From Nostoc sp. PA-18-2419 (GTDB lineage: Bacteria; Cyanobacteriota; Cyanobacteriia; Cyanobacteriales; Nostocaceae): DNA of 45,536 nucleotides. The stretch lies in the NCBI RefSeq assembly GCF_005869855.1, contig NZ_SZNH01000015.1, positions 107,149-152,684 of the forward strand, in the 5' to 3' direction. Below, in pieces: positions 8,414-16,193 of the stretch (its first letter is position 1; every line of letters starts with the position of its first letter). The notes under the pieces are model-generated. The model saw nothing but the letters and a program-made list of their open reading frames with translations. It made no database searches and was not told the DNA's origin. The position numbers and the translations under genes were made by a program.

Positions 8414-9688
8414 ATGATGAGAAAAACCCTTGCTTTGCTTTCCTTGAGTCTGGGAATTGCTTTTGTAAATCCTCTTTTGTCGGTTGTTGCTCAGGTTCCT
8501 AATTTATTACCCTTGCCAATACCGACTACTCCGGAGCTCCCGTCTCTACCAGTACCAATTACTGTACCAATTACTCCTCAGGTAACGCCGCCGTTAAAAC
8601 CAATCGCCATTGGAACCGATTGTACGCTGCGGCAGAGTTGCTTGGGTTGGGATGACCAAATTTGGGGTCAAAGCGGTAAGATAGGCGATCGCCAAGCTCT
8701 ATTGGCTTCTATTGACAATAGTTTGCGTTACTTAGCAAAGGATGATGCGATCGCAGTATATCAAAATTATCCTGTCAAGGAAATCACGCTTGATCGCGTT
8801 CGTCAGAGTTTATTACGTTTTCGCCAACTGGTTGTCAGTTCTAATTCACCAACAGAATTACGAGCAGCTGTCCAACGGGAGTTTGTTTTTTACCAGTCTG
8901 TGGGCAACGATGGTAAAGGTACTGTTAAATTCACAGCTTATTATGAACCTGTTTACACCGCCAGCCGTGTCAGGACTGCAATATATAAATATCCTCTTTA
9001 TCGGCTACCACCTAATTTCAGCCAATGGGCGAAACCCCACCCAAAACGAATTGCTTTGGAAGGGAAGGATGGTTTACTAGGAAGTAAAAGTCGGTTGCAT
9101 GGTTTAGAACTGCTTTGGTTTCGCGATCGCCTCGACGCATACATGGTACACATCCAAGGTTCTGCCCAAATTAAATTAACTAATGGCGAAACAACGTCTG
9201 TTGGCTATGCAGGTGGAACCGATTACCCTTGGACTAGTATCGGCAAAGAACTAGCCAAAGATGGCAAACTGCCTTTGCAAGGATTGACAATGCCACGTAT
9301 GATTGCTTATTTCCGGCAAAAACCACAAGAGTTGAATAATTATCTGCCGCGCTGGCAACGATTTATTTTCTTCCAAGAAACAGGTGGTACTGGAGCTACA
9401 GGCAGTATTCATGTACCAGTAACCGCAGAGCGTTCCATTGCCACAGATAAGTCTCTCATGCCTCCGGGAGCGCTAGCCCTAATTTACAATTCATTTCCCT
9501 ATCCTGCCAGTGGTGGTAAACTCCAGAAGCGTACCGTCAGCCGCTTTGTCCTTGACCAGGATACAGGAAGCGCCATCAAAGGTCCGGGACGAGTAGATTA
9601 TTTCATGGGATCTGGGAAACTAGCAGGCGATCGCGCTGGCATCACAGGCGGTAATGGTTCACTATACTATTTATTGCTCAAAGAGTAG
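8414..9688 (+). CDS. mltA: Membrane-bound lytic murein transglycosylase A (MltA family)
   Basis: A 424-residue exported protein. The N-terminal hydrophobic signal (KTLALLSLSLGIAFVNPLLSVVA) is followed by a proline-rich linker (about 28-62), the MltA barrel (VKFTAYYEPVYTASR ... YPLYRLPP, then LLWFRDRLDAYMVHIQGSAQ) and a C-terminal 3D domain with LDQDTGSAIKGPGRVDYFMGSG, whose aspartates include the expected catalytic acid. MltA cleaves the beta-1,4 MurNAc-GlcNAc bond and leaves 1,6-anhydro ends. No lipobox cysteine follows the signal, so it may be periplasmic or anchored by the uncleaved signal. It starts directly after the stop of the small upstream gene. Confidence 0.9.
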   Translation: MMRKTLALLSLSLGIAFVNPLLSVVAQVPNLLPLPIPTTPELPSLPVPITVPITPQVTPPLKPIAIGTDCTLRQSCLGWDDQIWGQSGKIGDRQALLASIDNSLRYLAKDDAIAVYQNYPVKEITLDRVRQSLLRFRQLVVSSNSPTELRAAVQREFVFYQSVGNDGKGTVKFTAYYEPVYTASRVRTAIYKYPLYRLPPNFSQWAKPHPKRIALEGKDGLLGSKSRLHGLELLWFRDRLDAYMVHIQGSAQIKLTNGETTSVGYAGGTDYPWTSIGKELAKDGKLPLQGLTMPRMIAYFRQKPQELNNYLPRWQRFIFFQETGGTGATGSIHVPVTAERSIATDKSLMPPGALALIYNSFPYPASGGKLQKRTVSRFVLDQDTGSAIKGPGRVDYFMGSGKLAGDRAGITGGNGSLYYLLLKE

Positions 9689-9701
9689 ATATTGGGCATA
9701 A

Positions 9702-9860
9702 GGCAAACAGGGAGTGTGGGAGGAAAAGGAGGAGTGGGAGGATGAGGGGGTGTGGGAGGATGGGGAAGATGGGGAAGAAATCTTTCCCCCCACACTCCCC
9801 CCACTCCCTCATCTCCCCACACCCCCCACACCTATCTCTTCATCTCCCATCTTTCCACTC
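9702..9860. repeat. G-rich/C-rich mirror-type repeat after mltA
   Basis: The stretch begins GGCAAACAGGGAGTGTGGGA, continues as a purine-rich run of GGGAGGA/GTGTGGG units to about 9780, and then becomes a C-rich run of matching complement (CCCCACACTCCC, CATCTCCCCACACC). The halves can fold into a long imperfect hairpin directly behind the mltA stop. A second copy with the same opening 22 bases lies at 24384. It probably has no coding role and could act as a terminator-like structure. Confidence 0.75.
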
Positions 9861-9865
9861 CTCAT

Positions 9866-10735
9866 CTAATACGGCGGATAAGCAAAATCATCTTCATCAG
9901 CATAGACGTAAGAACTAGAAACTCCTGCCATTGCCATTTTTGGTGTTTCTGATTTTACAGGTTCCTTACCGAAATCTTTATATTCTTCAAAAGTTTTGCA
10001 GATAATTGCAGATTCAGCACAATCGGAAGGAATTAAATATTGTGTTAAGGTTCCTACCGTGGGATGTTTGTAGTCTACAGTTGAAGCTACCAGAACTGTA
10101 TTTGGTTCAATGCCTCTTTCTTCACACTCAATTATCGGGGAAAAAATTCCGTGAGCGTGGAACAAAGGGCCTTTTGCACTCAAGGGTTGCTTGCGATAAA
10201 CAGCATAAGCCTTTTCTAGTTCAGCAACGAATCCACTAACCACTTTCCCTTGTTGTAATTCGGAGTAAGTTTTGCTGAAACTCGCTCCAGCAGCACCATT
10301 AAGTGTTAATTGTAGTGGTGATTCATGTAAAAACTTTTTATTCTCTCCGACTATAAAAATTAGATAGCGAGTAAAGGTTTTAAATTTAAGTTTGTCTGCT
10401 AAAAAAGCATCATAATTATCTTTGAGCGTACCCAGTTTTAGACCGGTTTCCCGGTCTTTGACAGACAATGGTCCGCGACGCACTATAACTAAGCGGGGAG
10501 TAGTGCTAATAAAGACCGTTTCGACTCCAGAGCTAAATTCATGCTCTACCTGCTGCCAATTATCATCTGGCACAAAACCGACAGCATTAGCATTATCCAG
10601 CTTAATCGCCAAACCGTAAGATTGTATACCATCTGTGCCATACCGAGGATTAATCATCTGACACCAAGGGATGACTTGAGAAGGCGGTGCATTAAATTTC
10701 TCGTCTTCAAAGTCGAAATTAGCAGATGCTTTCAT
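9866..10735 (-). CDS. DUF5895-like protein of unknown function
   Basis: A 289-residue soluble protein without signal or TM helix. I associate it, from memory, with the cyanobacterial DUF5895 family. The N-terminal half has SQVIPWCQMINPRYG and YGLAIKLDNANAVGFVPDD; the middle part includes a strand-rich block (TRYLIFIVGENKKF). The last ~25 residues are low complexity and acidic, ending DEDDFAYPPY. An acidic tail with an aromatic tip recalls the partner-recruiting tails of single-stranded DNA-binding proteins, but this is only a resemblance. The start is the ATG at 10735. It stands alone between two repeat-containing spacers. Confidence 0.7.
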   Translation of the reverse strand: MKASANFDFEDEKFNAPPSQVIPWCQMINPRYGTDGIQSYGLAIKLDNANAVGFVPDDNWQQVEHEFSSGVETVFISTTPRLVIVRRGPLSVKDRETGLKLGTLKDNYDAFLADKLKFKTFTRYLIFIVGENKKFLHESPLQLTLNGAAGASFSKTYSELQQGKVVSGFVAELEKAYAVYRKQPLSAKGPLFHAHGIFSPIIECEERGIEPNTVLVASTVDYKHPTVGTLTQYLIPSDCAESAIICKTFEEYKDFGKEPVKSETPKMAMAGVSSSYVYADEDDFAYPPY

Positions 10736-11155
10736 CGTTTTAGGCTATCAAGTGTTTTCTTAAACAAGTTTATCGGCAGTGAGTCTATCTTGGGGAGCCA
10801 ATTTCTGTACTCAGCCAAAACTTTGAAACAACTGCGTTGTGGTGAGCGATCGCTATGGGGTAGTCAAACTGCCATAGTAGTTTTTCCAGAGTAAGCCAGA
10901 ATCAATCTATGTTGCAATCCCTGTTTAGTTTTTTAACAACATCTTCTCATTGAAATCGTTTCAGCGACTCAAGAGACTTCCTTTCTCAAAAATATCCCAG
11001 TGTTCATAGTTAACAGTCAACAGGAGCCAGTGCGTTGGTGAGACAGCGCCGTGGGCGGGTTTCCCGACTTGTTCGCGTAGCGTCTCCGATAGAAGAAGCA
11101 ACTAGCGTTCATTAGTCAGCAACTTTAAACAGGATAATTTATTTGTTAAAGTTCC
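10736..11155. other. Intergenic region with Nostoc-type repeat fragment
   Basis: No gene is evident. The 3' part (about 11038-11100) carries a GC-richer block with GCCGTGGGCGGGTTTCCCG and CGCGTAGCGTCTCCG, which resembles the small dispersed repeats common in Nostoc genomes. The 5' part lies upstream of the DUF5895 gene and holds one HIP1-like GCGATCGC site (10847-10854). Confidence 0.5.
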
Positions 11156-11860
11156 TCAAAACTGTTTTGCTGAAATCAAAGCAGCGAGGGTCTTCAAATC
11201 AGGCACTTCTAAATCAGGTTGACTGACTGCTGATACAGTAGCACCAACTCCTTGTTGACCTGCTCGACGGTTCACCCAAACTGTTGATAGTCCTAGAGAT
11301 TTCGCTGCCACTATATCGTGATAAACACTGGCGGCAACGTGTAATATCTCTTCTATCGGTAAATTAATTCTCTCAATAGCAAGTCTAAAATTGTTTAAGG
11401 AAGGTTTGTAGCTTTTAGCCTGTTCTGCTGTGATTATTTGCTCGAATTTTACCTCTAAGCGCTTTGCTGAGAAAGCAAAGAGATCGTCATCTACATTTGA
11501 TATAATCGCTAGTCTAAAATTTTGCTTGAGGGTTCTCAGTGCCTCAACAGTATCAGGAAAAGGTAACCAGTACGCAATCGAATCAGCAAGTGAATTGAGT
11601 TCCTTAGCAGTTGGCTCAAAGCCTATTCGCTCACCAAATTTCTGGACTACTCTCCTCAAAACTTCTCGATATTTAATGTATTCTCCTTGTTCGAGTTCTG
11701 CTTCAAATTTGGCAAAAAGTTCTAGAATTTTATTGTCATTTAAATCACTATTGTGCGCCAGTAGCAGTGGCTTTAGTGCTTCTAAGATGCCGTTTTCCCA
11801 ATCGATTAGGGTTCCATAACAATCGAAGGTTAAAACCTTGTACTGATCGAAGTTAATCAT
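11156..11860 (-). CDS. Haloacid dehalogenase, type II (HAD superfamily)
   Basis: The 234-residue protein has the HAD motifs in order: motif I LTFDCYGTLIDWENG with nucleophile Asp13, motif II IISNVDDDLF, motif III lysine in the KSYKP block, and motif IV AASVYHDIVAAKSLG. The DCYGTLIDWE variant and the LGLSTVWVNRR block point to the L-2-haloacid dehalogenase (type II) subgroup, though many relatives act as phosphatases or have unknown substrates. It is cytoplasmic and complete. Its ATG at 11860 is preceded by an AT-rich spacer and it diverges from the ThDP-enzyme gene. Confidence 0.85.
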   Translation of the reverse strand: MINFDQYKVLTFDCYGTLIDWENGILEALKPLLLAHNSDLNDNKILELFAKFEAELEQGEYIKYREVLRRVVQKFGERIGFEPTAKELNSLADSIAYWLPFPDTVEALRTLKQNFRLAIISNVDDDLFAFSAKRLEVKFEQIITAEQAKSYKPSLNNFRLAIERINLPIEEILHVAASVYHDIVAAKSLGLSTVWVNRRAGQQGVGATVSAVSQPDLEVPDLKTLAALISAKQF

Positions 11861-12161
11861 ATTTTTATACTCTATAGGTAGATTAATTGTCTTCAGTTTT
11901 TACGAACCGAAAAACGGGTGAATCTATTTGCTGTTGGCTACATCTGCTGCTGTTAGAGTCTCGTGACCATTTCTTCTATATCAAAGCAGAGTTTAAGTAG
12001 GTAGACAATTAAATAGCAACCTATGTAAAACCAACTAAGCAAATGGGTACAAGAAAACTCAACTATGTAAATAAAAATAAAGTATACTAAAACCTTTTTA
12101 GCTATTGGCTTGTACCCGCTCTAGACAATAAATATTTAGTTAAGTCTAAGTATGTGGGATA
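11861..12161. promoter_or_regulatory. Divergent spacer between the HAD gene and the ThDP/KAS III cluster
   Basis: This 301-base AT-rich spacer must hold the promoters of both divergent units. A TATACT at 12083-12088 could be a -10 element for the rightward cluster, but no matching -35 is clear. No operator-like palindrome was noticed. Confidence 0.35.
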
Positions 12162-13955
12162 ATGCTACATAACACAGGAATTCTTCCTAAAGTAGTTTGT
12201 ATGGATGCTAAATTTGAGGATATAAAAGTCAATCCTAGTAAAAAATTAAACTTAACTGAACAGCAATTTGATAGCAAATCATCCAGAGCTTTTTCGGTAG
12301 CAGAGGCAGTAGTGAAAATTCTGGAAGAGATGGGAGTGCAGTATGCCTTTGGTGTTTCAGGAGGTGCGATCGCCCCAGTGTGGGCTGCATTACATCAAAG
12401 TTCCATTCAGGTGTTGCACTTTCGCCACGAAGCCGGAGCAGCTTTTGCGGCGACTGAGGCTTACTTTGCTAGCGATCGCCCTGTTGTAGTATTCACTACA
12501 ACAGGACCGGGGATCATCAACGTTTTAACAGGGCTGTTGGCTGCCCGTTGGGAGGGAGCTAAGGTAATTTTCGTGTCAGCTTCGACCTCTTCACCACAAC
12601 GTGGTCGGTGGGCTTGTCAAGAAACTAGCAACTACACTATGCCTAGTGCAGGTATTTTTACTTCGGGGACAATATTCCATTATGCAACAACCCTCGAATC
12701 CAGCGATGAACTTCCAGAGGTTGCTCGCAGGATTGCTATCGGTCTAGGACAACCAGGAGGATTTGTAGCTCATATCAGTATTCCCACAAACATCCAGACA
12801 AGTTCAGTAAAAACATCTTTGCCACGAGTAACTTTGTCTCAGGCTACAGCAACAGCAAGTGAGGAGACAATAGCCGAATGTGTCCACTTACTCTCTAAGG
12901 GACCGTTTGCAATCTGGGTGGGCTTTGGGGCACGGGGTGCTGCAAAAGAGATTTGCCAGCTTGCCGAGAGAACGGGGGCTGCTGTGATGTGCTCACCACG
13001 GGCCAAAGGTATTTTTCCTGAAGATCATCCTCAGTTTGTAGGTGTTACGGGCTTTGGTGGGCATGAGTCGGTTTTTAGGTACATGAGGGAGCAACGTCCA
13101 AGGCACATACTGGTTTTGGGAACACGCCTTGGTGAATTTACCTCCTTGTGGAATCCTGTGATGACACCCTGGCAAGGCTTGCTGCATGTTGACATTGATC
13201 CCCAGGTACCGGGAACAGCATATCCATCCACCGAGACTTTCGCTATCCAGTCCGACGTGGAAATCTTTATGAAGAACCTGCTGAAGAACTTTCCAGAAAG
13301 TACTGGCGCAAGAACAATAATGCTGCCTCAATTTAAATGCGATCTCATCAAGCCACAGGTGAACGGTCTAGTTCGACCAGAACTGCTCATGAATCTAATT
13401 CAACAAGTGATTGTTGATGGAAGCGATGCATTAGTAATGGCAGAGTCGGGTAACTCATTTGCTTGGGTAATTCACCTGCTACGATTTAACACACAAAACC
13501 GTTACCGGATTAGCAACGGATTTGGTTCTATGGGGCATTTTGTCACAGGTGTAGTAGGTGCTGCTTTGGCACGGAATGGCAAGGCTGTTGCCATTGTCGG
13601 AGATGGTGCCATGCTGATGAACAGCGAGGTAAACACGGCAGTAAAATATCAAGTTCCTGCTGTCTGGATTATACTCAATGATGGGCGTTATAACATCTGC
13701 GAACAGGGAATAGCGTATCTAGGATTCAAGAATGTAGATGCAACGATTCCACAAGCAGATTTTGTCAAGATTGCTCAGGGGATGGGAGCAGAAGGTATTC
13801 GGGTTGAAAGGGAAGCTGACGTTCAAGTAGCACTAGAAAAAGCGATCGCGGCGAAAGGCCCATTTGTGGTTGATGTAATTATAGATCCCACCCAAATAGC
13901 ACCGGCTCAAAGTCGTAATCTAAGTCTGATTTTACAGGGCGCTACCAACTATTAA
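12162..13955 (+). CDS. Thiamine-diphosphate-dependent enzyme (acetolactate synthase-like), biosynthetic paralogue
   Basis: The 597-residue protein has all three domains of the ThDP decarboxylase/acetolactate synthase family. The PYR domain (about 44-205) includes the glutamate that activates thiamine (E90, HFRHEAGAAFAATEAY) and TTTGPGIINVLTGL. A central Rossmann-like domain follows, then the PP domain with the GDG...N cofactor motif (GDG 480-482, ILNDG to 508). About 43 residues precede the first domain; an in-frame ATG at 12201 would shorten this. Divergence in the ETSNYTMPSAG region and pairing with a KAS III-like gene 20 bases downstream argue against valine/isoleucine synthesis and for a specialised carboligation such as acyloin formation. 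ScyA of scytonemin synthesis is a related precedent; no other scytonemin genes are here. Confidence 0.85.
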   Translation: MLHNTGILPKVVCMDAKFEDIKVNPSKKLNLTEQQFDSKSSRAFSVAEAVVKILEEMGVQYAFGVSGGAIAPVWAALHQSSIQVLHFRHEAGAAFAATEAYFASDRPVVVFTTTGPGIINVLTGLLAARWEGAKVIFVSASTSSPQRGRWACQETSNYTMPSAGIFTSGTIFHYATTLESSDELPEVARRIAIGLGQPGGFVAHISIPTNIQTSSVKTSLPRVTLSQATATASEETIAECVHLLSKGPFAIWVGFGARGAAKEICQLAERTGAAVMCSPRAKGIFPEDHPQFVGVTGFGGHESVFRYMREQRPRHILVLGTRLGEFTSLWNPVMTPWQGLLHVDIDPQVPGTAYPSTETFAIQSDVEIFMKNLLKNFPESTGARTIMLPQFKCDLIKPQVNGLVRPELLMNLIQQVIVDGSDALVMAESGNSFAWVIHLLRFNTQNRYRISNGFGSMGHFVTGVVGAALARNGKAVAIVGDGAMLMNSEVNTAVKYQVPAVWIILNDGRYNICEQGIAYLGFKNVDATIPQADFVKIAQGMGAEGIRVEREADVQVALEKAIAAKGPFVVDVIIDPTQIAPAQSRNLSLILQGATNY

Positions 13956-13975
13956 AATAAGAGATAATTTTTTAT

Positions 13976-15088
13976 ATGGTGCATTTCCCAGTAGGTATTC
14001 GTTCACTTGCACTAAGTTTTCCAACTATTAGACGTACTAATAACTATTATGTAGAAAAGTATCCAGATATAATAGCTGAGGCTGAACAAAAAGGACTGGC
14101 AAGGCTGTTTTCGATGACTGAAACAACTCCGAATAATGAGTTTGATATGGAGATGCTGCCTTATCTTTCAGATCCCTTCCGTGGTACTATTGAGCGCTGG
14201 CTGCTTAGTCATGAAGAGTCCTCTTTAACCTTGGAGTATCGCGCGGCAACAGATACCCTGAATGCAGCTAAACTTTCTGTTAATGATATTGATTTGATGA
14301 TTGTCACCTCAGTTTGGCCTGAACAAGTTGGATTTGGCAATGCCGCTTTTCTTGCCCGTAAACTCGGTCTTGTGGGTGCTGCATGGAATCTTGATGGAAC
14401 GTGTGGGAGTACGCCAGCTGTACTTCAAACCGCCAGTGCTTTAGTGCGAGCAGGAGAGTATCGCAATGTACTCGTAGTTATTTCGTGTTCGTACTCTCGC
14501 GTTTGTGACGAGCAAGATACTGTGTCTTGGTTTCTTGGTGATGGTGCTGGAGCTTTTATAGTCAGTTCACTTGAAGGAAATCAGGGTATTCTTGGCACTA
14601 AGACAGTTCATACAGGTGCGCTGTGTGAAGTAGTATCTACTGGAGTAATAAAGGATGAACAAGGAAATTCCCGAGTTCGCATACAGACGGGTAAGGGTGC
14701 AAAGGCTCTACGCGAAACTGCTGCGGAGTTTCTTTCTATATGTTGTGAGGGTGCGATCGCATCTGCTGGTGTAACGTTGCAGCAAATCGACTTTTTTCTT
14801 TTCAATACCCCTACTGCTTGGATGACACAGTTCTGCACGCGGCTACTGGGTATTAACCCAGAGCGCACAATCAATCTCTACCCTCTATATGCAAATATAG
14901 GACCAGTACTGACTGTGGCAAATCTGTACCATGCTGCACATTTGGGTAAGATTCACGAAAATGACTTAGTTCTCATTTATGGTTCTGGTGCAGCAGGTGT
15001 TGCCTCTGCAAGTGTAATGCGCTGGGGTAATGTGGCGTTAGCCCCTCACCCTCTTGAAAGTTCTAAATTAGATAAAAAAGCTTTGTAG
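13976..15088 (+). CDS. 3-oxoacyl-ACP synthase III-like enzyme (KAS III/FabH fold) with altered triad
   Basis: A 370-residue thiolase-fold protein. The nucleophile region LDGTCGSTPAVLQTASALVRAGEYRNVLVV aligns with FabH and keeps the cysteine (C143); WFLGDGAGAFIVS and the C-terminal GSGAAGVASASVMRW are also canonical. Where FabH has the catalytic His of PHQAN, this protein reads FLFNTPTAW (N277), while the Asn of the third motif is kept (N307, YANIGP). A Cys-Asn-Asn set is unusual and suggests acyl transfer or a modified condensation rather than housekeeping fatty-acid initiation. The N-terminal ~85 residues also diverge from FabH. It follows the ThDP gene by 20 bases and precedes an exported SGNH esterase by 62, so all three are probably one operon. 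Confidence 0.85.
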   Translation: MVHFPVGIRSLALSFPTIRRTNNYYVEKYPDIIAEAEQKGLARLFSMTETTPNNEFDMEMLPYLSDPFRGTIERWLLSHEESSLTLEYRAATDTLNAAKLSVNDIDLMIVTSVWPEQVGFGNAAFLARKLGLVGAAWNLDGTCGSTPAVLQTASALVRAGEYRNVLVVISCSYSRVCDEQDTVSWFLGDGAGAFIVSSLEGNQGILGTKTVHTGALCEVVSTGVIKDEQGNSRVRIQTGKGAKALRETAAEFLSICCEGAIASAGVTLQQIDFFLFNTPTAWMTQFCTRLLGINPERTINLYPLYANIGPVLTVANLYHAAHLGKIHENDLVLIYGSGAAGVASASVMRWGNVALAPHPLESSKLDKKAL

Positions 15089-15150
15089 AAAGGAGCAAGA
15101 TTTTTCTCAGAGCATCTTTCCAAGGTTGAAATTAGATTAAGAAATTAACT

Positions 15151-16134
15151 GTGCAAAGAAAAATTATAACAACAGGATTTTTGCTGTTATTTTTGATGTT
15201 TCCACTCAAAGTATTAGCAAAGGATTATGACAATATTTACGTCTTTGGAGACAGTTTTTCTGATACTGGTAATGTATTTAATGCCACTAACGGCATTATT
15301 CCTCCAAATCCAACCTACTATAATGGGCGTTTTTCTAATGGTCCAAATTGGGTTGATTATCTTGCCTTTAATCTAGGATTAACATTAAATTTGAAAAATA
15401 ACTTTGCTTTTGGTGGTGCGACTACAGGAACTGAGAATATTGGTTTAGCGACTTTACCAGGATTGTGGCAACAGATAAATAACTTTGTAGCAGCAAATAA
15501 AACTCCCGATCCTAATGCTTTATATATTATTTGGGCTGGTACTAATGACTATCTAAGTTACTTTTTCGATGGTGAGCCAAATCCTAGCAATACAGTGGCA
15601 AACCTATCAACAGCGTTGACATCACTTGTTGCTGATGGCGCTAGAAATATCATGGTGGTTAACTTACCGGATTTGGGAAAGTTACCTTTTGCAAATTTCA
15701 CTAGTCAACGTTCTAACTTATTCAATACATTCAGCAGTGAACATAACTCTAGCTTGAATACAGAACTCCAAGTTTTGAGCCAACAATTAGGTCCTGATAT
15801 CAACATTATAGAACTGAATGTTAATTCCCTATTTGATAGGATCATTGCAGCTCCAGGGGAATTCGGTTTTACAAACGTTACTAACTCCTGTATTAGCAAA
15901 GACTTATCAGTAGTGCGTATAGATGTTCCCACACAACAAGTTTTCTGTGACCCTGAAGAATTTTTGTTTTGGGACGAAGTGCATCCGACAACTACTGCTC
16001 ATAAGCTAATTGGAGAATTAGCATTCTCAGCACTTAAGTCAGTAGCAGTACCGGAACCATCTGTTGAATTAGGAATGCTAGCATACAGCATTTTAGGTGC
16101 AGTTTCGCTATTGAAACGCAAAAGAACTTACTAA
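15151..16134 (+). CDS. Secreted SGNH/GDSL lipase-esterase with PEP-CTERM sorting tail
   Basis: The 327-residue protein starts at GTG 15151 with a clear signal peptide (about 1-23, ending KVLA). SGNH motifs follow: block I VFGDSFSDTGN with Ser35, block II FAFGGATTG, block III AGTNDY (Asn132) and block V FWDEVHPT (Asp275, His278), so the catalytic set is complete. The C-terminus carries the PEP-CTERM signal: VPEPS at 300-304, a hydrophobic helix, then KRKR. Such proteins are thought to be sorted by an exosortase to the cell surface or sheath. It probably hydrolyses an ester outside the cytoplasm. It ends the ThDP/KAS III unit, so it may act on, or release, their product, or may simply be a neighbour. 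Confidence 0.88.
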   Translation: MQRKIITTGFLLLFLMFPLKVLAKDYDNIYVFGDSFSDTGNVFNATNGIIPPNPTYYNGRFSNGPNWVDYLAFNLGLTLNLKNNFAFGGATTGTENIGLATLPGLWQQINNFVAANKTPDPNALYIIWAGTNDYLSYFFDGEPNPSNTVANLSTALTSLVADGARNIMVVNLPDLGKLPFANFTSQRSNLFNTFSSEHNSSLNTELQVLSQQLGPDINIIELNVNSLFDRIIAAPGEFGFTNVTNSCISKDLSVVRIDVPTQQVFCDPEEFLFWDEVHPTTTAHKLIGELAFSALKSVAVPEPSVELGMLAYSILGAVSLLKRKRTY

Positions 16135-16193
16135 ATTAGCGCTTGATCGCCAGCCAGCTTAACTCTGTATTATCAGTTAATATTAAGCCTCAT

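Noticed and set aside
9752..9952. 66-codon plus-strand ORF over the G-rich repeat
   Set aside because: Its proline/histidine-rich reading is repeat DNA and its 3' end lies inside the antisense of the DUF5895 gene.
11038..11100. GC-rich segment as a possible ncRNA
   Set aside because: It resembles a dispersed Nostoc repeat, and no promoter or terminator pair frames it.
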